This document shows, piece after piece, positions 44,397 to 54,445 of a stretch of DNA of 64,000 bases. Position 1 is the stretch's first letter. Each line of letters opens with the position of its first letter. Position numbers and translations under genes: made by a program. Under the pieces are notes generated by a model. It saw only the letters and a program-made list of their open reading frames with translations. It was not told the origin of the DNA and did no database searches. The stretch is from positions 62,001-126,000 of the forward strand of contig NZ_JFZT01000048.1 of the NCBI RefSeq assembly GCF_000632495.1. Direction: 5' to 3'. The DNA comes from Candidatus Acidianus copahuensis. GTDB taxonomy: Archaea; Thermoproteota; Thermoprotei_A; Sulfolobales; Sulfolobaceae.

Positions 44397-44469
44397 TAGC
44401 CGGGCCCGGATTCGGACCGGGGTCCCAGGGGCCAGAGCCCTGGATCCTTGGCCACTAGACTACCCGGCT
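44397..44469 (-). tRNA. tRNA-Gln (anticodon CTG)
   Basis: 73-nt tRNA on the reverse strand. Acceptor AGCCGGG/CCCGGCT, discriminator A; anticodon stem CAGGG/CCCTG around loop CTCTGGC (anticodon CTG); T stem CCCGG/CCGGG. The T loop reads TCCGAAT, with C in place of the near-universal T55 (pseudouridine). No intron and no CCA. Confidence 0.95.
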
Positions 44470-44490
44470 AAGTATTATTTAAAGACAACT

Positions 44491-44500
44491 ATTATATAAA
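44491..44500 (-). promoter_or_regulatory. TATA box of tRNA-Gln gene
   Basis: On the reverse strand GAAG-TTTATATAAT is a strong BRE/TATA element 22-31 bases upstream of the tRNA-Gln 5' end, the canonical archaeal spacing. Confidence 0.7.
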
Positions 44501-44580
44501 CTTCGCTTTCAGAGAAATCTTATTTTGGAAAAGCCTTTAAAAACATAGCGGAAAATTTTATAAGCCATGTTATAGAAAAG

Positions 44581-44588
44581 TTTAAAAG
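44581..44588 (+). promoter_or_regulatory. TATA box of tfb
   Basis: GAAAAG-TTTAAAAG is a good BRE/TATA pair. Start of transcription is expected near 44611, giving a short leader that contains the GGTGGTG ribosome site just before ATG 44631. Two weaker TATA-like stretches lie further upstream. Confidence 0.5.
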
Positions 44589-44630
44589 GCTTACTTTGAG
44601 CCGAGCTATTTTAAATCTGGTGGTGTATAG

Positions 44631-45557
44631 ATGAGTGAAAAAAACAATTCGAATGAGCAATCATCTTTATGTCCAGAGGATAAAATAATTTTTGACTCTG
44701 ATCGTGGAGAGTACATTTGTTCTGAGACTGGGGAGGTTATAGAAGAAAGGATAATTGATCAAGGACCGGAATGGAGGGCATTTACACCAGAGGAGAAGGA
44801 AAAGAGAAGCAGAGTCGGAGGTCCTCTAAATCAGACTATTCACGATCGTGGTTTATCCACAATAATTGACTGGAAGGATAAGGATTCAATAGGTAGAAGT
44901 TTAGATCCTAAAAGGAGACTAGAAGTTCTTAGATGGAGAAAATGGCAAATTAGGGCGAGAATACAGAGCTCTATTGATAGAAATCTTGCCCAAGCCATGA
45001 ATGAACTTGAGAGAATAGGTAATTTATTAGGTCTTCCGAAATCAGTTAAAGATGAGGCAGCTCTAATCTATAGAAAAGCAGTTGAAAAAGGTCTGGTTAG
45101 AGGGAGATCTATAGAAAGCGTTGTTGCTGCGTCAATTTATGCCTCTTGTAGAAGGATAAAAATAGCAAGAACTTTAGACGAAATAGCGCAATTTACTAAG
45201 GCTAATAGAAAAGAGGTAGCTAGGTGCTATAGACTTCTTCTTAGGGAATTAAATGTAGAGGTTCCTGTTAGCGATCCGAAGGATTATGTTACTAGGATAG
45301 GTTCTCTACTAGGTCTTAGTGGAGCTGTAATGAAATTAGCTGCGGAAACACTAGAAAAAGCTAAAAATACTGGACTTACAGCCGGAAAAGATCCTGCTGG
45401 ACTTGCTGCAGCAGCTATTTACATTGCAGCTCTTCTAAATGATGAAAGGAGAACTCAAAAAGAGATAGCACAAGTTGCAGGCGTTACAGAAGTTACAGTA
45501 AGAAATAGATATAAAGAACTCATTCAGGAGTTAAAGATAGAAATACAAAATCAATAA
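44631..45557 (+). CDS. tfb: Transcription initiation factor TFB (TFB1-like)
   Basis: 308 residues. TFIIB homologue that bridges TBP-DNA and RNA polymerase. The B-reader QGPEWRAF, linker RVGGPLN and two cyclin-like core repeats are complete, ending with the BRE-recognition helix [16 protein letters not shown]. The N-terminal zinc ribbon is degenerate: Cys14 and Cys30 remain, while the other two ligand positions are Asp17 and Thr33. The Sulfolobus TFB1 sequence as I remember it has the same change. Confidence 0.95.
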   Translation: MSEKNNSNEQSSLCPEDKIIFDSDRGEYICSETGEVIEERIIDQGPEWRAFTPEEKEKRSRVGGPLNQTIHDRGLSTIIDWKDKDSIGRSLDPKRRLEVLRWRKWQIRARIQSSIDRNLAQAMNELERIGNLLGLPKSVKDEAALIYRKAVEKGLVRGRSIESVVAASIYASCRRIKIARTLDEIAQFTKANRKEVARCYRLLLRELNVEVPVSDPKDYVTRIGSLLGLSGAVMKLAAETLEKAKNTGLTAGKDPAGLAAAAIYIAALLNDERRTQKEIAQVAGVTEVTVRNRYKELIQELKIEIQNQ

Positions 45558-45570
45558 TTTTTTTATAGAT

Positions 45571-45873
45571 TTATTCAATTACCATTATATTACCATCCGG
45601 AAAACCTAATTTAATGAGAATTTCTTTAGCTTTATCTCTATGATCGCCCTGAATTTCAATTCTTCCATTTTTTACTGTACCCCCGGCTGCGAGTTTAGAT
45701 TTTAACTCAGCAGCTATTTTCTTGAGATCTGTATCGTCAGTACTTATCCCCTCAATCACAGTAACTTCTTTCCCGTATCTTCTTCTTTCTAACTTTATCT
45801 TAATAAATTGTTCTTCCTTATTTAGTTGTTCACATATATCTGGTGGAAGTCCTCCACACAAGTTATCTGCCAT
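45571..45873 (-). CDS. sui1: Translation initiation factor aIF1 (SUI1)
   Basis: About 100 residues. Start-codon selection factor of the SUI1/eIF1 family. [39 protein letters not shown] (quoted in part) and [17 protein letters not shown] are the diagnostic segments. The frame is open from 45900; ATG 45873 gives the start [17 protein letters not shown]. Converges with tfb with 13 bases between. Confidence 0.9.
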   Translation of the reverse strand: MADNLCGGLPPDICEQLNKEEQFIKIKLERRRYGKEVTVIEGISTDDTDLKKIAAELKSKLAAGGTVKNGRIEIQGDHRDKAKEILIKLGFPDGNIMVIE

Positions 45874-45957
45874 GTTGCCATTTAACATTTGAGCAAACAC
45901 CTTTTTGAGCTTTTCTGTTCACAATAGTTTTAAAATCTTTGAATTAAAATAGGGCAT

Positions 45958-46107
45958 ATGTCAGATCAGTATAGATGTGGAAGATGTTGGAGAACATTTG
46001 ATGATAGTAAACTCAAAGTTTTACCAGGAGTTAGATGTCCTTACTGCGGATATAATATAATTTATATGATAAGAAAGCCTACTGTAAAGGTAATTAAAGC
46101 AATTTAG
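45958..46107 (+). CDS. rpoP: RNA polymerase subunit Rpo12 (P)
   Basis: 49-residue zinc protein: [14 protein letters not shown] and [20 protein letters not shown] supply four Cys ligands and match archaeal Rpo12. It is short and easily missed. A TATA-like TTTTAAAATC lies about 25 bases upstream of ATG 45958. The last 14 bases overlap the reverse-strand agmatinase gene. Confidence 0.93.
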   Translation: MSDQYRCGRCWRTFDDSKLKVLPGVRCPYCGYNIIYMIRKPTVKVIKAI

Positions 46108-46978
46108 ATCTTATTAATGCGCTTGTTTCTAGGATTAATTTAGAGCCTAGGACAGAGGTTATTCCACTGGGATCATAAGATGGTGAAACTTCTACAACGT
46201 CAAAGGCAACGATTCTTCTATCAATGAAAAGTTTTACTGTGTCGAGTATTGTAGTTGGACTTAGACCTTCAGGCTCAGGAGTTGCAACTCCAGGAGCATA
46301 AGAAGGATCTATTGAATCCATATCATAAGACAAGTATATTCTTGAACATTCCTTTGTGAAGTTTATTACTCTTTTTGCAACTTCCCTTATACCTATAATA
46401 TTCACTTCATTAGTAGTTATGAACCTTATTCCGGAAGAATTAGCGTATTGAATTTCCTCTCTACTGATTGCTCTATTACCAATTTCCATTATTTTTATAC
46501 CTTCTTCACTTAATCTTCTCATTACGCATGCATGATCATACCTGTAACCCATGTATTCTTCTCTTAAATCTAAATGAGCATCAAAACTGATTACGCAATC
46601 TGCATTAGTGCCTAAAACTGTACCTATGGAAACTGTATGTTCTCCTCCTATTGATATTAGTATTTTCCCTTTTTCAGCGAAATAGCTAGCGACTGATCTT
46701 ATTCTCTTAACGTTTTCCTCTACATTTGATGGATGCATAACTACGTCACCTGCGTCATTAAAACCTATCTCTCCCATATCTTCATCAGCTCTAAGAGAGT
46801 AGAACTCTATGTATTGTGAAGCTTCTCTAATTGCTGAAGGTGCAAATCTACTACCTGGTCTATAACTACTTGTTATATCCATAGGAAGGCCAAGGATAAC
46901 AAACGGTGAATTCTCTTTATTGAAGCCTGCAAACTTCCTACTATTTTCGTTTAAGTAGAGCAATCTTGAATCGCTCAT
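46094..46978 (-). CDS. speB: Agmatinase / arginase-family ureohydrolase
   Basis: About 294 residues. Mn-dependent hydrolase converting agmatine to putrescine in polyamine synthesis, abundant in Sulfolobales. Metal ligands are in [23 protein letters not shown], and [14 protein letters not shown]. The substrate-guiding [11 protein letters not shown] region is present. ATG 46978 (MSDSRLL) is preferred over the longer frame at 46996. Confidence 0.88.
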   Translation of the reverse strand: MSDSRLLYLNENSRKFAGFNKENSPFVILGLPMDITSSYRPGSRFAPSAIREASQYIEFYSLRADEDMGEIGFNDAGDVVMHPSNVEENVKRIRSVASYFAEKGKILISIGGEHTVSIGTVLGTNADCVISFDAHLDLREEYMGYRYDHACVMRRLSEEGIKIMEIGNRAISREEIQYANSSGIRFITTNEVNIIGIREVAKRVINFTKECSRIYLSYDMDSIDPSYAPGVATPEPEGLSPTTILDTVKLFIDRRIVAFDVVEVSPSYDPSGITSVLGSKLILETSALIRSKLL

Positions 46979-47029
46979 GATTTTTAGGCATGTCAAGAAG
47001 TTTATAAGCTTAACATAACATTACCTCAT

Positions 47030-48721
47030 GTGAGTGAAACAGAAAAGGTAATTGAGCTAGCAAAGAGGAGGGGAATTTTTTGGCCATCATATGAGATCTA
47101 TGGTGGTATTGGAGGACTTTATGATATAGGTCCTATAGGGACAAGGATAAAAAATAAGATAGTAAACCTATGGAGACAAATTTTCGTAGAGGATAATAAT
47201 GAATTTGTAGTGGAGATAGAAACACCAATAATAACCCCAGAAAAAGTATTTAAAGCGAGTGGACACATAGATAGATTTACAGATCCAATAGTCGAGTGCA
47301 ATAAGTGTCATAAGGTGTATAGAGCAGATCATCTAGTAGAAGAATTTGCTCATATTAGTGCAGAAGGTCTGAATACCACAGAAATTACATCGTTAATTAG
47401 AGATAAAGGAATTAGATGTCCGTCCTGTGGGGGAGATTTTGGAGATGTAAGGGAATTTAACCTCCTGTTTGGCACTACTATAGGACCTTATAGTGACTCT
47501 AAAGGCTATTTAAGACCTGAGACAGCTCAAGGAATGTTTACATCATTTAAGAGAGTTTATGATAGTTCTAGGCAAAAACTTCCACTTGGAATAGCTCAAA
47601 TTGGTAGAGTGGCTAGGAACGAAATATCTCCAAGGCAAGGACTTCTAAGAATGAGAGAATTTACCATAATGGAAGTAGAATTCTTTATGGATCCAGAGGA
47701 CAAAGACGTACCATTATGGAAATACGGAGAAGATATAATAAGAGTCTTGACAGCTGAGCTAAAACAGAAAAAAGAGGAGAAGCCGATATCGTATAAAGTA
47801 AGTGAACTAGTCAGTGAAAAAGCAGTTATAAATCCATGGATGGCCTATTGGATGGCTACTGCTAATAAATTTGTAAAGGAACTGGGAATATCTGAGAACA
47901 ACATATATTTTGAAGAAAAGTTACCTCATGAGAGAGCTCATTATTCAAGTCAAACATTCGATCAAATGATCGTTCTGGGTAATGATAAAATTGAGATCTC
48001 TGGACATGCGTATAGAGGTGACTACGATTTGTCAAACCATGCTAAATCGAGTGGTCAGGATCTTACAGTTTTTAAGAAGTATTCTACTCCTATTACTGTA
48101 AAAAAGAAAAGTGTGATAATTAATAAGGATAAGCTAAATAATGAGGATAAAAATCTAATTAAAGATTTTATGAAGAGAATTTCCAATCTTTCTCCAGAAC
48201 AGATTGAAACATTAATAAAAATGGATGAAAAAATTAATGGAAAAAGTTTATCTGAGTTTGTAAGTGTTGTTGAAAGGGAGGAAAAGGAGAGCGGTAAAAA
48301 GTTTTATCCACATGTTGTGGAACCTTCTTTTGGTGTCGAAAGGTGCCTTTATATATCGGTAGCGAATGCATACCGGGAAAAGAAAGATAGAATAGTATTA
48401 TCTCTTCCACCAAAAATAGCTCCATACGAGGTTGCTGTATTTCCACTTCTTGAAAGGGGAGAGTTAGTAGAGAGAGCAAGGAAAATTTACTTAATGCTTA
48501 AGACAGGATTTGATGTAATGTTTGACGATTCCGGAAGTATAGGTAAAAGATACGCTAGATCGGACGAGATAGGCGTTCCCTTTGCTATAACTATAGATCC
48601 TCAAACCCTTCAAGACGATACTATAACTATAAGAGATAGAGATACGTGGGATCAGATTAGAGTGAAAGAAGGAGAATTAATTAATACTCTAAAGGAACTA
48701 GTTATAAACAAGAAAAGATGA
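47030..48721 (+). CDS. glyS: Glycyl-tRNA synthetase, alpha2 type
   Basis: 563 residues, class [22 protein letters not shown] (N-terminal Gly-binding region), motif 2 region [11 protein letters not shown] and [36 protein letters not shown] (quoted in part) and the anticodon domain are typical of archaeal GlyRS. A CxxC...CxxC zinc motif (CNKCHK, CPSCGG) interrupts the catalytic domain. GTG start 47030. Three small genes and endA follow. Confidence 0.95.
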   Translation: MSETEKVIELAKRRGIFWPSYEIYGGIGGLYDIGPIGTRIKNKIVNLWRQIFVEDNNEFVVEIETPIITPEKVFKASGHIDRFTDPIVECNKCHKVYRADHLVEEFAHISAEGLNTTEITSLIRDKGIRCPSCGGDFGDVREFNLLFGTTIGPYSDSKGYLRPETAQGMFTSFKRVYDSSRQKLPLGIAQIGRVARNEISPRQGLLRMREFTIMEVEFFMDPEDKDVPLWKYGEDIIRVLTAELKQKKEEKPISYKVSELVSEKAVINPWMAYWMATANKFVKELGISENNIYFEEKLPHERAHYSSQTFDQMIVLGNDKIEISGHAYRGDYDLSNHAKSSGQDLTVFKKYSTPITVKKKSVIINKDKLNNEDKNLIKDFMKRISNLSPEQIETLIKMDEKINGKSLSEFVSVVEREEKESGKKFYPHVVEPSFGVERCLYISVANAYREKKDRIVLSLPPKIAPYEVAVFPLLERGELVERARKIYLMLKTGFDVMFDDSGSIGKRYARSDEIGVPFAITIDPQTLQDDTITIRDRDTWDQIRVKEGELINTLKELVINKKR

Positions 48722-48733
48722 GAGGTAAGAGAT

Positions 48734-49081
48734 ATGAGTAGCGATGAGGATAAGGAGAAAAAGATCGATATTAAATCCTTGGTAAATATAATTCCTCCAG
48801 CTTCTTCCCTTAAGAATAAGGGCAAGAATCCTCCTAAAGAGAAGAGAGTAAAAATGAGAGAAAGAAATGATATAGATGAAGGTATTGTTATAATATCGAA
48901 CAAGTTACTATCACAGTTACAAATTTTCAATGAAGCTGAAATATCGGTTAAGGGAAAAAAGATAAAGGTAAAAGTTATTTCCCAAGAGACTGTACCAGAA
49001 ATTGAAGTATGGGCAAACAAATCAGATTTGCTAAAGTTAGGTATAACTGATAATAGTACAGTTACTTTGAGGGCATTGTAA
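48734..49081 (+). CDS. Unknown protein, first gene of glyS-endA interval
   Basis: 115 residues. The first 45 are charged and disordered-looking (Lys/Glu rich), the rest a beta-rich domain (GIVIISNKLLSQL, AEISVKGKKIKVKVI, NSTVTLRAL) that vaguely recalls double-psi or AbrB-like barrels. I do not recognise a family. ATG 48734 after GAGGTAAGAG; its TAA shares bases with the ATG of the next gene. Confidence 0.6.
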   Translation: MSSDEDKEKKIDIKSLVNIIPPASSLKNKGKNPPKEKRVKMRERNDIDEGIVIISNKLLSQLQIFNEAEISVKGKKIKVKVISQETVPEIEVWANKSDLLKLGITDNSTVTLRAL

Positions 49082-49485
49082 TGAATGAGAGTGATATCGT
49101 TGTTGGGACTACATTAACAAGATTTGAGGAAGTCATAGAGGATCATTCGACTTATCTGAAAGAACTTGAGAATCTAATAGCTATACAGCGAATGGATTAT
49201 GAAAGAGTTATAAGAGTTTTAAAGAGGATGAGAAAAGTAAGAAGAGATCTAGGGCAAGGTCTTTTTACAATAACTACACGTTTCAATGAGATAAAAGATG
49301 ACAAAATAAAGGAGGAAGCATTAGGTATTGTTAGCTATCTTAATATAGTTGGATTAAAAGATGAAAAGGAAATTCTAATTAATTTAAAAGAACTTGCTAG
49401 GAAATCGGGTTATAATTTAGATATAGAAGATGATATAAAGCAAATTGAATCTATAATATCTATAATATCTAAAATAAGTCTATAA
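49081..49485 (+). CDS. Unknown helical protein
   Basis: 134 residues, almost all helix, rich in Lys/Arg/Glu (MDYERVIRVLKRMRKVRRDL) with a long coiled stretch. The start overlaps the upstream stop by one base (TAATG). It lies between the beta-domain protein and the DUF47-like gene, so a complex of the three is possible. No family recognised. Confidence 0.6.
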   Translation: MNESDIVVGTTLTRFEEVIEDHSTYLKELENLIAIQRMDYERVIRVLKRMRKVRRDLGQGLFTITTRFNEIKDDKIKEEALGIVSYLNIVGLKDEKEILINLKELARKSGYNLDIEDDIKQIESIISIISKISL

Positions 49486-49495
49486 GTGAATATGA

Positions 49496-50123
49496 ATGAG
49501 TATTGCTAGAATGACATTAGAGGAAAGAACACAAGAGATAACCTTACAAGTTATCGACGAGATTAGAGCACTATATGAATACCTTGAATCAGATGACAAG
49601 TCAATGAAAGTTTATGGAAAGATTAACGGGTTGAAAAATGAAATAGAGAATAACAAGTACTTGCTTGGTCAATATATCATAAAGATTAAAGAGGGTCTAG
49701 AGGATAGAGATCTGTATATAGATGTAATAAATAACTTAGAAAGGATCTCGCAGAACATTGATGCAGCTGCATATAGGATAAGTATTCTGATTGCTAAGAA
49801 CATTAAGGTAAATGGTATTTTATATAATTTAATAAAAACTATATGTGAGAAAATTATAGCTTCTCTCACACACATGATGGAAGCTCTTAGGATGTTATCG
49901 GTAGAGGCTAAGAAGTCTATAGATTTTGCCCGTTATATAATTAAACTAGAGGAAGAAGTAGATGATCTCTATAGAAACTTTGAGCTTAAATTACTTGAAG
50001 AAAAATATCAAGATTAGTTTATGTTATGCTTATGAAGGATATAGCAGATAGACTAGAGGATAGTGAAGATTTGATAAGAAATTCTGCAAATGATATAACT
50101 TATATAGCGTTTGGAAGAGTAAC

Positions 50124-50127
<4 letters not shown>
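49496..50127 (+). pseudogene. DUF47/PhoU-like protein, frameshifted near its end
   Basis: The open frame 49496-50017 gives 173 helical residues resembling DUF47 (PhoU-like) proteins up to [19 protein letters not shown]. The expected C-terminal helix [19 protein letters not shown] follows at once in the -1 frame, 50026-50127, whose TGA overlaps the endA ATG as ATGA. A single-base loss near the A5 run at 50001-50005, or a -1 slip, would restore about 210 residues. Could be a sequencing error, a true mutation or programmed shifting. Confidence 0.72.
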
Positions 50128-50676
<549 letters not shown>

Positions 50677-50717
50677 ACTTATATCACAGAACCGAAAAGC
50701 TTGGGGGTTTACATAGC

Positions 50718-51119
50718 TTGAGAAGTAATTATAACAGGCAATACAATAGAGGAAGAGAAGAAACAACTAATGAAGAACCAAAACCTCTTCCCCTAGGAGA
50801 CAAATGCAATTATTTATGCCCATATTTTAGATGCAATAAAAGAGCTCTAATGATACAAACAAAATACGAAAAAGGAATACCACATAAGACAGGTTATTGT
50901 AGATGGGTGGGTGATAATTGTATTACTGGGGAATGTCAGTATGCTTATTGCGAGAAGAGAGCTTTATTGCCAGGTAATAAGTGTGCTTTTGTTGTAAATA
51001 AAAAGAATGGGAACGATAATCTGGAAAAAGATTTAGACTCTAGTGATGATTACTATGAAGGGAAAGTGAAGGACATTATATCTAAGAAGCTTGGGAAGAA
51101 AGATCTTGATCTGATTTAG
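50718..51119 (+). CDS. Cysteine-rich probable metal-binding protein
   Basis: 133 residues. The central 60 residues hold nine or so cysteines in short spacings (CNYLCPYFRC, CRWVGDNC, ECQYAYC, NKCAF), suggesting zinc or iron-sulfur binding. The N-terminus is Asn/Arg rich and the C-terminus charged. TTG start 50718 after GGGGGTTTACATAGC. I do not recognise a family. Its end overlaps ubiX by 38 bases. Confidence 0.65.
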   Translation: MRSNYNRQYNRGREETTNEEPKPLPLGDKCNYLCPYFRCNKRALMIQTKYEKGIPHKTGYCRWVGDNCITGECQYAYCEKRALLPGNKCAFVVNKKNGNDNLEKDLDSSDDYYEGKVKDIISKKLGKKDLDLI

Positions 51120-51708
51120 ACCATCTCTTGTAGATTCTATGATCTATTCCTACCATATCAAGAGCTTTTCCTACAATGAAATCAATCATGTCTTGAATAG
51201 TTTTTGGCTTTGAGTAAAATCCAGGAGAAGCTGGAAGTATAATTCCGCCAGATCTTGATATAGTTAAAGCATTTTTTAGTTCTATAGAACCTAATGGAGT
51301 TTCTCTGATAACTAGAACTAATTTACCTTTAGTTCTCAGGAAGTTTATTGCTGTCCTAGAAATTAAAGTGGATGTGACTCCAGATGCTATCAGAGCCATG
51401 GTCTTAATACTACATGGAATTATTATCATCCCTTTTGTTAAGACTGTAAAACTAGAGCTAGAAGTTGACGCATCAAGATCTTTGTCAGAATATATGAAAG
51501 ACGTATATTTAACTATCTCTTCATTAATATCAAATTCATTTTCAATTTTGCATACTTTCTTAGCTGAGGACGAGACTATAGCGTAAACCGGATACCCTAA
51601 CTCATGAAGAACCTGTATTGTCCTTATACCATAAATTACACCACTTGCACCAGAAATTCCTATAACAATTGGCCTTTTCCCTTTATTTGCTCTTGTCTTT
51701 TTAGCCAT
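51082..51708 (-). CDS. ubiX: UbiX-type flavin prenyltransferase
   Basis: 208 residues. Makes prenylated FMN for UbiD-like decarboxylases. IGISGASGVIYGIRTIQVL (FMN site), IVSSSAKK, IIPCSIKTMALIASGV and LVLVIRETPLGSIELKNAL (quoted in part) are diagnostic. No ubiD is present in the window. The start overlaps the small zinc protein gene by 49 bases. Confidence 0.9.
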   Translation of the reverse strand: MAKKTRANKGKRPIVIGISGASGVIYGIRTIQVLHELGYPVYAIVSSSAKKVCKIENEFDINEEIVKYTSFIYSDKDLDASTSSSSFTVLTKGMIIIPCSIKTMALIASGVTSTLISRTAINFLRTKGKLVLVIRETPLGSIELKNALTISRSGGIILPASPGFYSKPKTIQDMIDFIVGKALDMVGIDHRIYKRWSKSDQDLSSQAS

Positions 51709-51860
51709 TCTCTCATCCAGTTATTATAACATCTGCTGCTACAGAAGATAAATGGCTTATTATTACAGCACGTTTTAACTACGATGGGTTTTCCTCTAAT
51801 CACTTGTTTACACCAACTACAATGAATTTCTCTTGTTTCAGTGTCTAGCTTGAAAGGCAT
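51660..51860 (-). CDS. Small TRASH-like zinc protein
   Basis: 66 residues with CSWCKQVIRG, KTCCNN and FCSSRCYNNWMREWL, a six-cysteine layout like the TRASH/MYM treble-clef zinc finger, often a metal sensor or protein-interaction module. ATG 51860. Its 3' end overlaps the start of ubiX by 49 bases, an unusually long same-strand overlap that implies coupled translation. Confidence 0.7.
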   Translation of the reverse strand: MPFKLDTETREIHCSWCKQVIRGKPIVVKTCCNNKPFIFCSSRCYNNWMREWLKRQEQIKGKGQLL

Positions 51861-51964
51861 GATAAACGAATATCAATCAGACTAATACTATTTATATGTT
51901 TATTCTAAAAAGCTAATATAACTTCATTTATAAGCTGGTTATTTCGATAAGTTATTGTTGAAAC

Positions 51965-52750
51965 ATGAAAGTTAAACAAGTAGATGAAGGAAAAATAAGC
52001 AAATATATTCTAAAATTCACTTTTGAAGATTGGGAAAATATAATAGATAGTGATGTAATAATAGTTGGAGCAGGACCTTCAGGTATGACAGCGGCATACT
52101 ATCTTGCTAAAGCAGGTTTAAAGACTGTACTTTTCGAAAGAAGATTAAGCTTTGGGGGAGGAATAGGTGGAGGGGCAATGTTATTTCATAAAATTATCAT
52201 AGAATCTCCAGCAGATGAAATCTTAAAAGAACTTGGAATAAGATTAGTTAAGGCTGAAGAAGATGTCTATGCTGTTGATACCGCCGAGTTTATGGCCAAA
52301 CTAGCCTCGTCGGCTATAGATGCTGGGGCAAAGTTTATTCATGGAATAACAGTTGACGATGTCATATTTAGAGAAGAACCTTTGAAGGTAGCGGGAGTTG
52401 CTGTTGAATGGACAGCTACTCAAATGTCTAGCCTACACGTAGATCCCATATTTATATCAGCAAAGGCTGTAGTAGATGCCACGGGCCATGATGCCGAAGT
52501 TATATCTGTCGCATCTAGGAAATTACCAGAACTAGAAATTTCTATCCCAGGAGAAAAATCTGCTTATAGTGAGGTAGCAGAACAACAGGTAGTAGACGGT
52601 ACTGGAAAAGTTGCTCCTGGGTTATATGCCGCTGGTATGGCAGTATGTGAGATTAAGGGATTGCCCAGAATGGGTCCAATATTCGGAGCCATGGTACTTT
52701 CTGGAAAGAAGGTAGCAGATGAAATAATTAACGACATAAGAAAATCTTAG
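51965..52750 (+). CDS. thi4: Thiamine thiazole synthase Thi4, His-type
   Basis: 261 residues. FAD/NAD-fold enzyme making the thiazole of thiamine. [21 protein letters not shown] (quoted near residue 31) binds the nucleotide, then [15 protein letters not shown] and the late [20 protein letters not shown]. Residue 158 is His (SSLHVDP) where yeast Thi4 has its sacrificial Cys, so this is the sulfide-dependent catalytic type known from methanogens. ATG 51965. Confidence 0.92.
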   Translation: MKVKQVDEGKISKYILKFTFEDWENIIDSDVIIVGAGPSGMTAAYYLAKAGLKTVLFERRLSFGGGIGGGAMLFHKIIIESPADEILKELGIRLVKAEEDVYAVDTAEFMAKLASSAIDAGAKFIHGITVDDVIFREEPLKVAGVAVEWTATQMSSLHVDPIFISAKAVVDATGHDAEVISVASRKLPELEISIPGEKSAYSEVAEQQVVDGTGKVAPGLYAAGMAVCEIKGLPRMGPIFGAMVLSGKKVADEIINDIRKS

Positions 52751-52855
52751 GATTTTTCTTTTAAATTATATACTTTGGTTAATATGCTCATAGAACTTAA
52801 TGAAAGTTTCAGATATTTAAACTATAGTTTATGTTATCTAACTCTCGAATTAAGT

Positions 52856-53764
52856 CTATATAAGCTTCGGATTTTCCAAGAAGCCTGCAACCCTAGGTTT
52901 ACCTTGCTTCGCGTTAACGTTCAGGATTATCATTCGATCGGCCAGAGGAATTTCGTAAGGTGTTTTTACCTTTACTTTATCTCCTTCAATTACAAGTTCG
53001 GACATTATAGAAATACCGTTAAATATTAAGTGATATTTCCCATTTTCATGAACTTCTGACCAAGGGTATAGAGTTACTTTAGCCTCAAATTCCTTTGTAA
53101 TTGGTATCTTGTCTGTTGAAAGTATTTTTACATCTTTCATTTCTTCTTCTTTCGCATTCCTTAGTGCAAAACCTATTCTTACTCCACTATCAACGCTTTG
53201 CTGATCCTCATCTAGTACTTGAATGCTTTTAATCTCAATAATCTTATTTCCGGGAATTGTTTTAAATTTATCATGAATATTGACTTTAGTGTAGGAGAAT
53301 CCAGTTATAACTACGCCAACGCCTTTAACTACAAAGGCTCTATCGACGTAAATTATTCCTTTATCTTTCTCTTTTCCTTCATATTCCTCAATATCTCTAA
53401 TTATTGGATAATTCTGAATTGTTAGCCCTTTTAGTAATTTTCTTACTTTATCCTCACTTAGATTTGTAACTATATATCCTGGTATTCCCATTGACGATGC
53501 TAATAGAGCCAATTCACCATCTATCCAACTAGGATTTTCTGGTAAATAGAGGAAAAAAATTGAAGACAACGAAAGACTCTCAGCTGTTTCCAGGATTTTC
53601 TCCGGATATTCTGGTGTAAAAAGGACTGATCTTATATAATTTCCTTTCTTTCTGTAGTATATCTGAATCTTTCCATTTTCATGAAGTTTTCCCAAGGTTT
53701 CAGCTATTTGAATACCTCTTTCTTTACTTGATGATAGTATTGAGATGATGTTTCCATAATACAC
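52856..53764 (-). CDS. SelB/EF-Tu-like protein with degenerate G domain
   Basis: 302 residues. The middle region VDRAFVVKGVGVVITGF and the following barrel match domain 2 of SelB/EF-Tu factors, and a domain 3-like C-terminus follows. The N-terminal 120 residues keep the length of a reduced G domain but the P-loop is gone: the place of GHVDHGKT reads LSSSKERG, and no DxxG or NKxD motif is visible. A non-GTPase translation factor paralogue is inferred. Confidence 0.72.
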   Translation of the reverse strand: MYYGNIISILSSSKERGIQIAETLGKLHENGKIQIYYRKKGNYIRSVLFTPEYPEKILETAESLSLSSIFFLYLPENPSWIDGELALLASSMGIPGYIVTNLSEDKVRKLLKGLTIQNYPIIRDIEEYEGKEKDKGIIYVDRAFVVKGVGVVITGFSYTKVNIHDKFKTIPGNKIIEIKSIQVLDEDQQSVDSGVRIGFALRNAKEEEMKDVKILSTDKIPITKEFEAKVTLYPWSEVHENGKYHLIFNGISIMSELVIEGDKVKVKTPYEIPLADRMIILNVNAKQGKPRVAGFLENPKLI

Positions 53765-53806
53765 GTTTGCGACACCGTTATAAACTACATCGGCTAATTT
53801 AAACTT

Positions 53807-54091
53807 ATGAGATTAACCCTTGTATATCTAGGGATATTGATAATATTGCTCGGTATTATCTTAATATTTATAGGAGGGATCTCATCTACACCAAGTTCTA
53901 TATCTCAACCAACGTCAGTAGCATATGGAGGTGTAGTACTATTAGGTCCTTTTCCAATCTTTTTTGGCGTAGGTCCAAAGAGTGAACTATTCCCATTATT
54001 AATATTTGGTATAATTTTCACTATAATTGCCGTCATCTTTTATTTATATTCGTTTTATATATTTAGAAGATCTACTCAAGGCAAACTGTAA
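53807..54091 (+). CDS. DUF131 (TIGR00304) small membrane protein
   Basis: 94 residues, two membrane helices (about 4-24 and 62-86) linked by a loop with YGGVVLLGPFPIFFG, the signature of the archaeal DUF131/TIGR00304 family. Function unknown; often near translation-related genes. ATG 53807; it is divergent from the SelB-like gene with 42 bases between. Confidence 0.8.
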   Translation: MRLTLVYLGILIILLGIILIFIGGISSTPSSISQPTSVAYGGVVLLGPFPIFFGVGPKSELFPLLIFGIIFTIIAVIFYLYSFYIFRRSTQGKL

Positions 54092-54160
54092 AATTTCTTT
54101 AAGTAACAATTCTTCATATCATCTTTTAGCTTCATATTCTAGGTTTAGATTAGACTCAAG

Positions 54161-54445
54161 ATGGATATAATTAATAAAGCAAAAAGAATGAGAGATATAG
54201 GTAATGAATATGAAAATCTCTTAAATGAGTTATTAAATTTCCTTTTTAAAATAATCCCTGAGTGCATAGCTTTGGAAATGGAGGATTCTCTAATTCCTGT
54301 ATATTCTACTTCTGTGCTAAAAACAAAGGGTATATTAGCATTTCCTTATAAATGTAAAGGTGAGATAGGATATATAGTACTTACACAGGAAGGTATATTT
54401 TTTGAAATACCAAATGGTGAATCTAGAAAAATTTACTCCTTTTAG
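54161..54445 (+). CDS. Unknown small protein
   Basis: 94 residues. An N-terminal amphipathic helical part (KRMRDIGNEYENLLNELLNFL) is followed by a beta-rich part (GILAFPYKCKGEIGYIVL). No signal peptide, no recognised family. Its last 4 bases overlap the reverse-strand transporter gene. Confidence 0.5.
   Translation: MDIINKAKRMRDIGNEYENLLNELLNFLFKIIPECIALEMEDSLIPVYSTSVLKTKGILAFPYKCKGEIGYIVLTQEGIFFEIPNGESRKIYSF

Noticed and set aside
52775..53029. 84-codon forward frame after thi4
   Set aside because: Mostly antisense to the SelB-like gene; low-complexity Tyr/Leu/Phe composition and no ribosome site.
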